Of a stretch of 64,000 nucleotides of DNA, positions 50,877-59,828 are shown piece after piece. The position numbers and the translations under genes were made by a program. Under the pieces are notes generated by a model. That model was not told the origin of the DNA, made no database searches, and saw only the letters and a program-made list of their open reading frames with translations. Source of the stretch: JACVRW01 sp963827065 (GTDB taxonomy: Bacteria; Actinomycetota; Thermoleophilia; Solirubrobacterales; Thermoleophilaceae). The DNA lies in contig CAWGZM010000012.1 of assembly GCA_963827065.1 (NCBI GenBank), positions 248,001 to 312,000 on the forward strand, given 5' to 3'. How positions within the stretch are numbered: the first letter of the stretch is position 1; each line of letters begins with the position of its first letter.

Positions 50877-52789
50877 CAGTCGGGCGCGTCTCCCCCGGCC
50901 ACCAGCCGGTTCTCGTCCACGTTGAAGAGCTCGGCGAGGATCAGCCGCGCCATCGGCGCGGCGGTGTCGGCGCCGAAGCCGCCTGCCTCGTCGGTCACCG
51001 CCACCACGTACTGCGGGTTCGGGTACGGCGCGAGCGCGACGTACCACGACTGGTCGGCCCTGAAGAGCCCCTTCTCGGCGGTGCCGGTCTTACCGGCGAC
51101 CTCGATCGGGAAGCCCTCGAAGACCGCCGTCGAGGTGCCGCCGCCGGCGTTGGCGGCGCCATAGAGCCCGTCGAGGATCGCCTGCCGGTTGCCCTCCGAG
51201 ATAGGCACGCGACGCGCGGTGGGCGCCTCCAGCTGCTGGAGCGCGCGCCCCGAGGCGTCCTCGATCCGCAGGCCGAGCCGTGGGCGCAACACGCGGCCGC
51301 CGTTGGCCACGGAGGCGTACGCAACGGCCATCTGCAGCGGGTTCGCGGCGATGTCGCCCTGGCCGACCGAGAGGTTGATGTTGTCGCCCACGCTCCACGG
51401 CCGGTCGATGAAGCCGCAGATGCCCTCGGAGATCTCCTGGTCGGTCGGCTTCTTGCGCTCCTTGCAGCGCTGGAACTGCGCATAGCCACGGTCGCGCCAC
51501 TTGGGCGTCGGGATACGTCCGGGGAGCTCGTCGGGCAGGTCGATGCCGGTCTTCCGCCCGACGCCGAGCCGGCGCGACCAGCGCTGCAGCAGAAGGCCGT
51601 CCTGCGCGGTGTTCATGCGCTGGCCGAGCTGGTAGAAGAACACGTCGCTCGAGACCGTGAGCGCCGTCCGCAGCGCGATTGGCCCGTTGACGGCGTCGCC
51701 CGCGTTCTTGAACTCCTGCGTGCCGACCACGAGCACGCCGGGGTCGTTCAGGATCGTGTCCGGCGTGATGATGCCGCCCTCGAGCGCCGCTACGGCGGTG
51801 GCGAGCTTGAAGGTCGAGCCGGTGGGATAGGCGCCCTGGATCGCGCGGTTCGAGAGCGGGGCGTTCTCGTCCTTGCGGAGGCGCGTGTAGTCCTTCGAGA
51901 AGCGGTTGGCGTCGAAGGAGGGCGACGATCCGAGCGCGACCACCTCGCCGTTGTTCACGTCCATGACGGCGAAGGCGCCCTTGCCTGTGCCGCCCGCGAG
52001 CGCGTTCTGACCCGCCTCCTGCACGTCGAGGTCGATTGAGAGGCGCAGCTGGCGGCCCTGCTGGGGCGGGTCGTCGCGCAGCGGCCGGCTGATGTTGCCG
52101 AGCGCGTCGACCTCGACCTTCGTCGCCCCGTTGATACCGCGCAGGAAGCGGTCGTACTCGGCCTCGATGCCGGTCTGGCCGATGCGGTCGCCCATCTCGA
52201 CGCCGTTGTTGCGCTCGTCCTCGAGCTGCTCCTGGGTGACCTCTCCGACAGTGCCGAACAGGTGCGCCCCGATCTCGCCGTGCGGGTACTTGCGGACGAA
52301 CTGACGCTCGACCTCGACCCCCTGGAAGCGGTCCAGACGCTCGAGCACGAAGGCCGCGAGCGCGTCCGGCACGTCGCGCTTGACCGTCGCCGACGAGAAC
52401 GGCAGCGCCTTCAGGTCGCGCTCGGCGCGGCGCTCGATCCTGTCGGGTTTCATCCGCAGGAGCTTGCCGAGCCGCTCATAGACGTCGCGGCGCTCGGCCG
52501 GGTCGTCCGACAGCTTGTCCGGGCTGACGACGAGCGCAAGCCCGCTGCGGTTGTCGACGAGCACGTTGCCGTCCCGGTCGACGATCTCGCCGCGCGGCGC
52601 CTGCACCTTGATCTCGCGCACGACGTTTCCGCGCGCCTGCGCCTCGTACTTGTCGCCCGAGAGCACCTGCAGGTACCAGAGCCGGAAGAAGATGATCGCG
52701 AACGCCAGCAGCGCGACACCGCCGATCACGGCGACGCGGAACGCCAGCTGCGGCGTCATCGTCGGTCGGCGCTCGTTGTCGAGGTACAT
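50876..52789 (-). CDS. mrdA: Penicillin-binding protein 2
   Basis: Transpeptidase that cross-links new peptidoglycan with RodA. The 637-aa protein has one N-terminal membrane helix (FRVAVIGGVALLAFAIIFFR), the PBP dimerisation domain and the transpeptidase domain with active Ser in GAYPTGSTFKLATAV (SxxK), SSDVFFY (SxN-equivalent SSD) and KTGTAEKG (KTG). ATG follows the mreD stop directly (TAGATG). Part of mreB-mreC-mreD-mrdA-rodA-rng. Confidence 0.96.
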   Translation of the reverse strand: MYLDNERRPTMTPQLAFRVAVIGGVALLAFAIIFFRLWYLQVLSGDKYEAQARGNVVREIKVQAPRGEIVDRDGNVLVDNRSGLALVVSPDKLSDDPAERRDVYERLGKLLRMKPDRIERRAERDLKALPFSSATVKRDVPDALAAFVLERLDRFQGVEVERQFVRKYPHGEIGAHLFGTVGEVTQEQLEDERNNGVEMGDRIGQTGIEAEYDRFLRGINGATKVEVDALGNISRPLRDDPPQQGRQLRLSIDLDVQEAGQNALAGGTGKGAFAVMDVNNGEVVALGSSPSFDANRFSKDYTRLRKDENAPLSNRAIQGAYPTGSTFKLATAVAALEGGIITPDTILNDPGVLVVGTQEFKNAGDAVNGPIALRTALTVSSDVFFYQLGQRMNTAQDGLLLQRWSRRLGVGRKTGIDLPDELPGRIPTPKWRDRGYAQFQRCKERKKPTDQEISEGICGFIDRPWSVGDNINLSVGQGDIAANPLQMAVAYASVANGGRVLRPRLGLRIEDASGRALQQLEAPTARRVPISEGNRQAILDGLYGAANAGGGTSTAVFEGFPIEVAGKTGTAEKGLFRADQSWYVALAPYPNPQYVVAVTDEAGGFGADTAAPMARLILAELFNVDENRLVAGGDAPD

Positions 52790-53368
52790 CTAGATTTCGA
52801 GCCCTCGCAGGCCGATCGGGCCGGTCTCCATCGGCGGGCGGCGGCGCGCGCTGACCTCGAGCGGGTCGACCGCCAGGACCGGGCGCAGCAGCCTGCGGCA
52901 GCCCGCGAAGACGGGCAGGGCGAGGAGCGTGTTGAGGAGAACCGTCACGAGCATCTCGCGCAGCACCAGCGGGCTGACGGTGGCGCCGACGTCGAGCATG
53001 AACGACACCGCGGCGAACGCGAGGACCCAGGCGCCCGTGGCGACCGCGCCGGCCGCCAGCGGCAGCAGGCCGTGGCTCGGGTCGCGCAGCTCGCGGAAGC
53101 GCCCGACGCCATAGCCGACCGCCGTCAGCACCAGCGACGACACGCCCATCGTGGCTCCGGTCAGCAGGTCGAGCAGGAAACCGGCCGCGAAGCCGACCGC
53201 GCAGCCCGACAGCGAGCCGGCGTAATAGGCGACCGCCGCCACCACCAGCACCACTACGTCGAAGTGGCCGCCGAGAATCGGCATCTGGCTGAGCGCCGAG
53301 ATCTGCAGCACCACGGCGAGCACGAGCAGGAGCGCGACACGCAGGAAGGCGCCCGGGGTCGGCCTCAC
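52790..53368 (-). CDS. mreD: Rod-shape determining protein MreD
   Basis: 192-aa membrane protein with five to six helices (VALLLVLAVVLQISALSQMP at the start, VGFAAGFLLDLLTGATMGV mid-protein). MreD sequences vary, so the call rests on topology and on its place between mreC and mrdA. It starts with GTG overlapping the mreC stop (GTGA). Confidence 0.88.
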   Translation of the reverse strand: MRPTPGAFLRVALLLVLAVVLQISALSQMPILGGHFDVVVLVVAAVAYYAGSLSGCAVGFAAGFLLDLLTGATMGVSSLVLTAVGYGVGRFRELRDPSHGLLPLAAGAVATGAWVLAFAAVSFMLDVGATVSPLVLREMLVTVLLNTLLALPVFAGCRRLLRPVLAVDPLEVSARRRPPMETGPIGLRGLEI

Positions 53369-54279
53369 GGCGCGACCACCCCGGCGGTCTGGGTCGGTGT
53401 GCCGCGGCGCGTGAGCACCTGGACGATGTCGATCCGGCGCAGGTCGGCGAACGGGCGCAGGTGGACACGCTGGTAGATCTCGACCTCGTCGAGGTCGACG
53501 TCGGTCACGCGCCCGATCGGGATCCCGCGCGGGAAGAGCGACTCGCCGACGGAGGTCCTGAAGCCCGAGGTGACGACGATCGCGTTGTCGGTCACCCGGC
53601 CGCCGTGGACGAGGTCGAGCAGGAGGTCACGCGGGTCGCCGACCTCCGGGCGCACGACGCCGGCCGCGCCGGCCGGCATCACCTGCGCGCCCACGCCAAT
53701 CGACGCGTCGGTGATCAGCGTGACCTCAGCCGTGCCGCCGGTGACCTTGGTGATCTTGCCGGCGAGGCCGCCGTCGGTGGGACTCGAGTCGTCGGAGGCC
53801 GCGGCGAGCACGGGCTGGTCGAGCTCGACTCCGTCACTCGACCCCTTGTCGATCTTGATGCTCGAGTACCAGACATTCGGCGAGCGGGCGATTACACGTG
53901 CGGTCACTGGCGCCGTGCCCTGCGGAAAGCCCTCCTCCTTGTGGAGCCCGACGAGCCCCTTCAGCTGCGCGGCGTCCCGCTGCGCGGTGCGCGTGCGGGC
54001 GAGCTCGGAGCGCAGCTGATCGACCTCGCGCTCGAGCGCCTCGTTCTTGTCCTTGGCGTCGACGGTGTCGCCGACCCACCCGAACAGGTCGCGGACCGGC
54101 TTGAGCGCACGGCTCGCGCCCGTCTCGACGGGCGCGAAGGTCTCCTGCGCGCCGCGCTGGAGCGCGTGGAAGAAGCCGCCTCCCGACTCGCCGAAGTAGG
54201 CGGTCAGGATGGCGATCGACAGCGCGAGGAAGACGACGAGCCCAGCCCGCCGCCTCCGGATCGCCTTCCTGTCGTGCAC
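53365..54279 (-). CDS. mreC: Rod-shape determining protein MreC
   Basis: 304-aa bitopic protein linking MreB to PBP2. It has an N-terminal anchor (AGLVVFLALSIAILTAYF), a coiled coil (about residues 75-100, DKNEALEREVDQLRSELART) and the double-barrel extracellular domain (VIARSPNVWYSSIKIDKGS to GIPIGRVTDVDLDEVEIYQR). GTG start with an AGGAGG Shine-Dalgarno 9 bases upstream, 27 bases after mreB. Confidence 0.94.
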   Translation of the reverse strand: MHDRKAIRRRRAGLVVFLALSIAILTAYFGESGGGFFHALQRGAQETFAPVETGASRALKPVRDLFGWVGDTVDAKDKNEALEREVDQLRSELARTRTAQRDAAQLKGLVGLHKEEGFPQGTAPVTARVIARSPNVWYSSIKIDKGSSDGVELDQPVLAAASDDSSPTDGGLAGKITKVTGGTAEVTLITDASIGVGAQVMPAGAAGVVRPEVGDPRDLLLDLVHGGRVTDNAIVVTSGFRTSVGESLFPRGIPIGRVTDVDLDEVEIYQRVHLRPFADLRRIDIVQVLTRRGTPTQTAGVVAP

Positions 54280-54306
54280 GCTTCGCGCCCTCCTGGGCCG
54301 CGGCGC

Positions 54307-55353
<1,047 letters not shown>

Positions 55354-55369
55354 TCGCGCTGTGGAGGTG

Positions 55370-55375
55370 AGGATA
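55370..55375 (-). promoter_or_regulatory. -10 element of the mreB operon
   Basis: TATCCT, 16 bases before ATG 55353, predicting a leader of about 10 bases. Confidence 0.45.
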
Positions 55376-55400
55376 AGCGCCGGGGCGGAAGCACACATGC

Positions 55401-55427
55401 CCGGTGCCGCGCTGGGAGCGGCACCGG
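55401..55427 (-). terminator. Perfect 10-bp hairpin between maf and mreB
   Basis: CCGGTGCCGC-gctggga-GCGGCACCGG. It lies downstream of the ndk-maf pair and just before the mreB promoter, so it would separate the two units. No U tract follows. Confidence 0.6.
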
Positions 55428-55540
55428 CGACGCCGCCGGCCGGCGCGCACCAGTCTAGCCGACAGATTCTGAGGCGCCAGAGAGCTGCAGGCACGCTCCC
55501 GCCTGTGTCAGACGACACGAAATCGCTGCAAAATGCGGTG

Positions 55541-56077
55541 TCAGCCGAGCAAGTCCGGAACCATTCGCAGGAGCACGGGGACCGGCAGGCCGACGACGTT
55601 CCAGTAGTCGCCCTCGATCCCGTCCACCAGTGCGGCTCCCTTGCCCTGGATCGCATAGCCCCCGGCGCAGTCCGCCCACTCGCCCGCGGCGAGGTACCAG
55701 GCGACGGTGCGCTCGTCGAGCTCGCGGAAGCGAACGCGCGTGACCGCAACGGCGCTGGCCTCGAAGTCGCCGTCGCGTACGGCGACGCCGCTCATCACCT
55801 CGTGGTCACGCCCCGACAACGCCCGCAGGACGTTCTCGGCTTCCCGCGCATCCCGCGGCTTGCCGAAGGCCTCTCCGTCGAGCACGACCGCCGTGTCGAC
55901 GCCGAGCACGCGTTCGGCGCCGATCGCGCGCGCCTTGCGCAGCGCGTTCTCTCGCACCAACTCACGCGGATCGCCCTCACTCAGCTCCTCGACCTCCGGC
56001 GGCTCGACCCGGAACTCGACTCCGAGCTGCTCCAGGATCGCCCGCCTCCGGGGTGAACGGGAGGCGAGGACCAGCAC
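55541..56077 (-). CDS. maf: Maf family nucleotide pyrophosphatase
   Basis: House-cleaning pyrophosphatase acting on dTTP, UTP or modified nucleotides. The 178-aa protein begins VLASRSPRRRAILEQLGVEF, with the substrate loop, and has ENALRKARAIG, VLGVDTAVVLDGEAFGKPRD and the conserved EWADCAGGYAIQGKGAALVD. It starts with GTG 6 bases after ndk. The 187 bases between maf and mreB hold a terminator-like hairpin and a promoter only. Confidence 0.95.
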   Translation of the reverse strand: MLVLASRSPRRRAILEQLGVEFRVEPPEVEELSEGDPRELVRENALRKARAIGAERVLGVDTAVVLDGEAFGKPRDAREAENVLRALSGRDHEVMSGVAVRDGDFEASAVAVTRVRFRELDERTVAWYLAAGEWADCAGGYAIQGKGAALVDGIEGDYWNVVGLPVPVLLRMVPDLLG

Positions 56078-56083
56078 CGTTCG

Positions 56084-56494
56084 TCAGCCCTGCAGCTCGG
56101 GGAAGAACAGCGAGATCTCGCGAACCGACGACTCGCTCGAGTCGGAGCCGTGGACCAGGTTCGTCTGCACCTCGAGCCCGTAGTCGCCGCGGATAGATCC
56201 GGGCGCGGCCTCGATCGGGTTGGTGGCGCCGATCACCTGGCGCGCCGCCTTGACAGCCTCGTGGCCCTCGAGCACGAACGCCACAAGCGGATCACCGGTG
56301 ATGAACTCGACCAGGTCGCCGAAGAACGGCTTGTCGCGATGCTCGCCGTAGTGCTGCTCGGCCAGCTCGGTATCGACGGTCATGTGCTTCATCGCGACGA
56401 TCTTCAGGCCCTTGCGCTCGAAGCGGGCGATGATCTCCCCGGTCAGGCCGCGCGCGAAGGCATCCGGCTTGACCAGGATCAGGGTCCGGTCCAT
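56084..56494 (-). CDS. ndk: Nucleoside diphosphate kinase
   Basis: Balances NTP and dNTP pools by phosphate transfer through a His intermediate. The 136-aa protein begins MDRTLILVKPDAFARGLTG, has KPFFGDLVEFITGDPLVAFV and the active-site NLVHGSDSSESSVREI with the phosphohistidine. ATG 56494 is preceded by GAGGAG; the upstream open frame is an artefact. Cotranscribed with maf. Confidence 0.97.
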   Translation of the reverse strand: MDRTLILVKPDAFARGLTGEIIARFERKGLKIVAMKHMTVDTELAEQHYGEHRDKPFFGDLVEFITGDPLVAFVLEGHEAVKAARQVIGATNPIEAAPGSIRGDYGLEVQTNLVHGSDSSESSVREISLFFPELQG

Positions 56495-56547
56495 TGGTCT
56501 CCTCTCGAGGGTTTGGCGCGGCGCTCTCCCGCGGCGCGGGCGTAGGC

Positions 56548-56553
56548 TAGCCT
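56548..56553 (+). promoter_or_regulatory. -10 element of the ExbB-like operon
   Basis: TAGCCT, then 10 bases, then GTG 56564. Confidence 0.5.
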
Positions 56554-56563
56554 CACGCGCTCC

Positions 56564-57343
56564 GTGGCTCTGTTCGGCGACGTCGAGAACGATGTGATCT
56601 TCGAGATCGCGGAGGCGCTCCGGGTGCCGGTGCTGATCCTCACCGTGATCGCACTGGCGGTCGTCCTCGTGGAGCTCGGCGGCTTCTTCGTGGAGCTCTC
56701 GCGCCGGCGGCGGCGCGAGATCGGCCGGCTCAGGAGCGTCGCCGAGGGGACGCGCAGGACCCTCGTCGAGGGCGGCAGCGCCGAGCGTGCGCGCAACGAG
56801 GTCTCGAGCGTCGCCTGGAGCGCCGCCATGGGCCGGACGCTGGGGCGGCTCGTCGACGACTGGGGCAAGCCGGACGCCGAGAGCATGATGGCCAAGGCTC
56901 TCGTCGAGCACGACTTCGTATCGCTGCGGCGCCTCGAGCGCACGCGCATCCTCGTGCGCGCCGGCCCCGCACTTGGGCTCATGGGGACGCTCATCCCGCT
57001 CTCCCCCGCCCTGGCCGGCCTCGCAGCGGGCGACGTCCAGGAGCTCTCCGACAACCTGCGTATCGCATTCAGCGTGACTGTCATCGGCCTGCTGATCGGG
57101 GCGATCGCCTTCGGCATCTCGCTCGTGCGCGACCGTCTCTACAGCCAGGACCTCTCGGATCTCGAGTTCGTGGCGAACCGGTTGACGTCGACGGGACCGC
57201 TGTTGCCGGTGCCGAGCCCGCCCGCAGCGGAGCCGGAGAAGAAGCCGGAGGCCGAGAAGAAGGAGGGCGAGGCCGAGAAGAAGGACGCCTCCGAGCCGGA
57301 GAAGAAGCCCGCCGAGGCCGAAAAGGAGGCTTCGACCACATGA
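56564..57343 (+). CDS. MotA/TolQ/ExbB-like proton channel protein
   Basis: 259-aa membrane protein. Helices are predicted at about residues 20-45, 128-150 and 160-185; the segment GPALGLMGTLIPLSPALAGL is the family hallmark, followed by the third helix FSVTVIGLLIGAIAFGISLV. In ExbB/TolQ/MotA such subunits form the stator that carries protons. A cytoplasmic tail of about 40 residues consists of repeated AEKK/EPEKK blocks. The GTG start follows TAGCCT by 10 bases. It overlaps the DUF2149 gene (ATGA) and heads a three-gene unit with it and the PKD protein. Confidence 0.85.
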   Translation: MALFGDVENDVIFEIAEALRVPVLILTVIALAVVLVELGGFFVELSRRRRREIGRLRSVAEGTRRTLVEGGSAERARNEVSSVAWSAAMGRTLGRLVDDWGKPDAESMMAKALVEHDFVSLRRLERTRILVRAGPALGLMGTLIPLSPALAGLAAGDVQELSDNLRIAFSVTVIGLLIGAIAFGISLVRDRLYSQDLSDLEFVANRLTSTGPLLPVPSPPAAEPEKKPEAEKKEGEAEKKDASEPEKKPAEAEKEASTT

Positions 57344-57669
57344 TCAAGGTTCACAACCGTGCCCGCCGGCACGCGGACCGCGGCGGCGACCCGCTCGACG
57401 GGCTCGTCAACCTCTTCGACCTCGGGATCGTGCTGGCCGTCGCGTTCCTGCTGGCCGCGCTCTCCTCGCTGCAGCTGTCCGACCTGCTCACGGAGGAGGA
57501 CGTGACGGTGGTGCGCTCAGGCCAGGGTCAGAACACCGTGATCGTCAAGGACGGCCAGCGGGTGCGCACCGTCCAGCTGCAGGGCCGGCGCGTCGTCGGC
57601 GAGGGCGAGCGGATCGGCTCGGTCTATCGCCTGGAGGACGGCCGGACGGTCTTCGTCGAGCGGCCCTGA
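57340..57669 (+). CDS. DUF2149 family protein, ExbD/TolR-like topology
   Basis: 109 aa with one N-terminal helix (about residues 22-46, LVNLFDLGIVLAVAFLLAAL) and a soluble C-terminal domain outside the membrane. An Asp at residue 27 sits at the start of the helix, just as the essential proton-carrying Asp does in ExbD and TolR (IDVMLVLLIIF pattern). DUF2149 genes accompany MotA/TolQ/ExbB genes in some archaea, as I recall. I infer a stator partner for the channel protein it overlaps. Confidence 0.8.
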   Translation: MIKVHNRARRHADRGGDPLDGLVNLFDLGIVLAVAFLLAALSSLQLSDLLTEEDVTVVRSGQGQNTVIVKDGQRVRTVQLQGRRVVGEGERIGSVYRLEDGRTVFVERP

Positions 57670-57675
57670 GGAACC

Positions 57676-58806
57676 GTGCGCCGGGTCGTCCTCCTCCTCT
57701 CGCTCCTGATACTCGCGGCCGCCCCTGCGAGCGCGCTGGCCGACGACCAGCTGCTCATCGAGCCCGAGGGCGGCGACGCGAGCAGCCTGGCGATCTCGGG
57801 GCTCGGCGAGCCTGACGTCGTCGCCCGCCCCTACACGCTTCCGGGTGCGGCGGCGCCCGTGCCGATCACCGGCTATTCGCTCGACCGCGTGCTGCAGGCC
57901 GCCGGCATCGACGCGTCTGAGTTCGGCTCGCTCGAGATCCAGGGGACGTCGGGCACCGTGGCGCTGACGCGCGACGAGGCGACCGGCCGCACGACCTTCC
58001 CGGAGGGACCGCCGGTCTTCTACGCCGAGAACGGCGACGCTCGCTTCCTGCGCCCTGGAAGGACCGCCGGCGAGCCGGCGGAGCTCTCGTCCGGAGGGCC
58101 CATGACGGTCCGGATCGCGGCCCGGAGCGACCTGCGCCTGAGCGTGAAGGCGTCGCCGCGGAAGGCCGAGGTCGATGAACTGGTCCGCTTCACGGCGACG
58201 GTCAGGGGCGCCGAGGCCGGCGAGACGGTCGAGATCTCCTGGCGCTTCGGCGACGGTCGCAGGCGCACGGGCAGCGAGGTGACGCACCGCTTCAGGAGGC
58301 CCGGGAGCTACGACGTCACCGTCAGCGCCCGACGGTCCGGCGAAGAGGTCGCGGCGGACGACGTCGTGACGGTCCAGGTCGGCAAGGCCGCTGAGGACAC
58401 GGACCCGGAGACGACCGACCCGGGCAGCGGCGGTACAAGCGGCGGCGGCACCGTGGCTCCGGTTGCGCCGTCGACGCCCTCGATCCCCTCGACGCCGTCG
58501 CCGCCGAGCACCACCTACGACCCGGTCGACGAACCTCCGCAGCCCTCGCCGGCCCCCGGTGGCGGGCAGAACCCGGTCGAGGCGGACGGGCAGGACTCGG
58601 ATGGGCTCGAGTCGGTTGAGGGAATCGAGCTGGCGGACCTCGCCGTGCTGTCGAGCGAAGCCGGCCGCGACGCCGTCAATGCACTCCGCCGTGACGACCC
58701 GGAATCCGACGGCGGAATTCCCGACGGCGTGTGGTGGTTCCTCGCCACCTCCGGGCTGCTGGGGCTCGGCGGCCTGCTCGAGCTGAGCAGGCGGCCCGGC
58801 CGTTAG
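57676..58806 (+). CDS. Exported PKD-domain protein with C-terminal membrane anchor
   Basis: 376 aa: Sec signal (MRRVVLLLSLLILAAAPASA), an N-terminal domain (about 25-150; YSLDRVLQAAGIDASEFGSL is faintly like a molybdopterin-oxidoreductase core but without cofactor residues), a PKD domain (about 150-235, FTATVRGAEAGETVEISWRF and GDGRRRTGSEVTHRFRRPGS), a Pro/Ser/Thr-rich spacer and a final helix (WWFLATSGLLGLGGLLEL) with a basic end. GTG start after GAGGA, 6 bases after DUF2149. Likely the surface part of an energised complex with the two genes upstream. Confidence 0.82.
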   Translation: MRRVVLLLSLLILAAAPASALADDQLLIEPEGGDASSLAISGLGEPDVVARPYTLPGAAAPVPITGYSLDRVLQAAGIDASEFGSLEIQGTSGTVALTRDEATGRTTFPEGPPVFYAENGDARFLRPGRTAGEPAELSSGGPMTVRIAARSDLRLSVKASPRKAEVDELVRFTATVRGAEAGETVEISWRFGDGRRRTGSEVTHRFRRPGSYDVTVSARRSGEEVAADDVVTVQVGKAAEDTDPETTDPGSGGTSGGGTVAPVAPSTPSIPSTPSPPSTTYDPVDEPPQPSPAPGGGQNPVEADGQDSDGLESVEGIELADLAVLSSEAGRDAVNALRRDDPESDGGIPDGVWWFLATSGLLGLGGLLELSRRPGR

Positions 58807-59421
58807 TCAGCCCGCCGACGGCGGGCGCTCTCGCTGGGCGCGAGCGGGGCGCTCGGCCGTATCGGGCCGGGCAGCCCGCGGGGCGGAGCGAGGGGCGGCC
58901 TGGCGCGCGGGCGCGGCGGCCGCTGCGGCCGCCGCCGCACGGCGGGGTCGCGCCCTGCGAGCGTCGGGTGGCGCCTGGCCGACCTCGGCCTCGCAGTAGG
59001 GGCAGATCTTCCAGCGCGGGTCGAGCGGCTTGGCGCACACGGTGCACGGCTCCTTCAGTCGCCGTAGGCAGCTCGGGCAACGCAGGAACGCCTTTTCGAC
59101 CTCGAATCCGCAGTACTGGCAATGATGGTGCTCGAGGCTCTCGAGGCGCGCCTGGGCAGCGGCGATCTCGAGCTCCCGCTCGCGCACGTCCTCCAGGTAC
59201 TCGGGCGGGCGCACGATCAGGTAGACGATCGTTCCGACGAACGGGAACAGCGACGCAGCCGTGGCGCAGCCGACGAGCAGCGGGTCGGCTATGCGGCGGC
59301 GTGCGTCCGCGAACGTCCAGTAGATCAGTGCCAGCCAGATGACGACGAGGAACAGCAGCAGCAGGTTGACTGCAAGGTTCAGCCCGTCGTTTTCGATGCC
59401 GAACACGGCGAGAGCGCCCAT
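58807..59421 (-). CDS. Membrane protein with double zinc ribbon
   Basis: 204 aa. Two N-terminal helices (LAVNLLLLFLVVIWLALIYW and LLVGCATAASLFPFVGTIVY), a short linker, then paired zinc ribbons (CQYCGFEVEKAFLRCPSC; CTVCAKPLDPRWKICPYC) and an Ala/Arg/Pro-rich tail. Found widely in actinobacteria; function unknown. The ATG follows TACACT by 10 bases. Its stop abuts the stop of the facing PKD gene with no gap. Confidence 0.86.
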   Translation of the reverse strand: MGALAVFGIENDGLNLAVNLLLLFLVVIWLALIYWTFADARRRIADPLLVGCATAASLFPFVGTIVYLIVRPPEYLEDVRERELEIAAAQARLESLEHHHCQYCGFEVEKAFLRCPSCLRRLKEPCTVCAKPLDPRWKICPYCEAEVGQAPPDARRARPRRAAAAAAAAAPARQAAPRSAPRAARPDTAERPARAQRERPPSAG

Positions 59422-59431
59422 TGAGGTGGCG

Positions 59432-59437
59432 AGTGTA
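59432..59437 (-). promoter_or_regulatory. -10 element of the zinc-ribbon gene
   Basis: TACACT, then 10 bases, then ATG 59421. Confidence 0.5.
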
Positions 59438-59467
59438 GTGGGCGGGTCAGAGGTAACGCCGCGGTCG

Positions 59468-59584
59468 CTACAGGAAGAGGCGCCCCAGCGCGTAGCCGAT
59501 TCCGAAGAACACGAGGATGACGGTCGCGACCACCACCGCCACCAGGGCGATCATCGCGCCGAAACGGGGTCCGTCGCCGTCCAT
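59468..59584 (-). CDS. 38-aa single-pass membrane peptide
   Basis: MDGDGPRFGA followed by a long hydrophobic helix (IALVAVVVATVILVFFGIGY) and a basic end (ALGRLFL). It fills the gap between the zinc-ribbon gene and the folC region. ATG 59584 lies 9 bases after TAGGAT (59594-59599), whose TAG is also the stop codon of the ORF upstream. Promoter, start and product all look natural; no family is recognised. Confidence 0.68.
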   Translation of the reverse strand: MDGDGPRFGAMIALVAVVVATVILVFFGIGYALGRLFL

Positions 59585-59593
59585 CCGGGTCAC

Positions 59594-59599
59594 ATCCTA
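59594..59599 (-). promoter_or_regulatory. -10 element of the 38-aa ORF sharing a stop codon
   Basis: TAGGAT; TAG ends the ORF at 59597, and ATG follows after 9 bases. Confidence 0.45.
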
Positions 59600-59823
59600 G
59601 GCATCGCCTCCGGTGGATCGCGGGCGCCGGCCCCAGAGCCAGAGCTCGCCGCGCGCCGCGGCGCGGAGCGCCTCCATCAGTGCCGGCGCGAGGCCACGGG
59701 GCGGCAGCTCGACCTCGAGCTCCGTCGCGCCGGCCTCCTGCTCCCTGATGCGGACCGGGCCAAGGCGGGCGGCCGGATGGGACGGATCTCGATCCGGGCT
59801 CCGTCGCAAAGCTCGGCGAGCAC
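59597..59823 (-). CDS. Small protein (about 75 aa), probably split by a frameshift
   Basis: Two frames look like one short gene just after folC. GTG 59823 opens MLAELCDGARIEIRP; another frame carries AARLGPVRIREQEAGATELE, VELPPRGLAPALMEALRAAA and RGELWLWGRRPRSTGGDA to the TAG at 59597. Adding one C in the CCC run near 59779-59781 joins them (IEIRPHPAARLG). If there is no frameshift, a 70-aa product from TTG 59809 remains. No family is recognised. Confidence 0.45.
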
Positions 59824-59828
59824 GCTGC

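Noticed and set aside
57676..58150. Molybdopterin-oxidoreductase identity for the N-terminal half of the PKD protein
   Set aside because: The likeness is limited to one short segment, and the Cys that binds the cofactor is missing.
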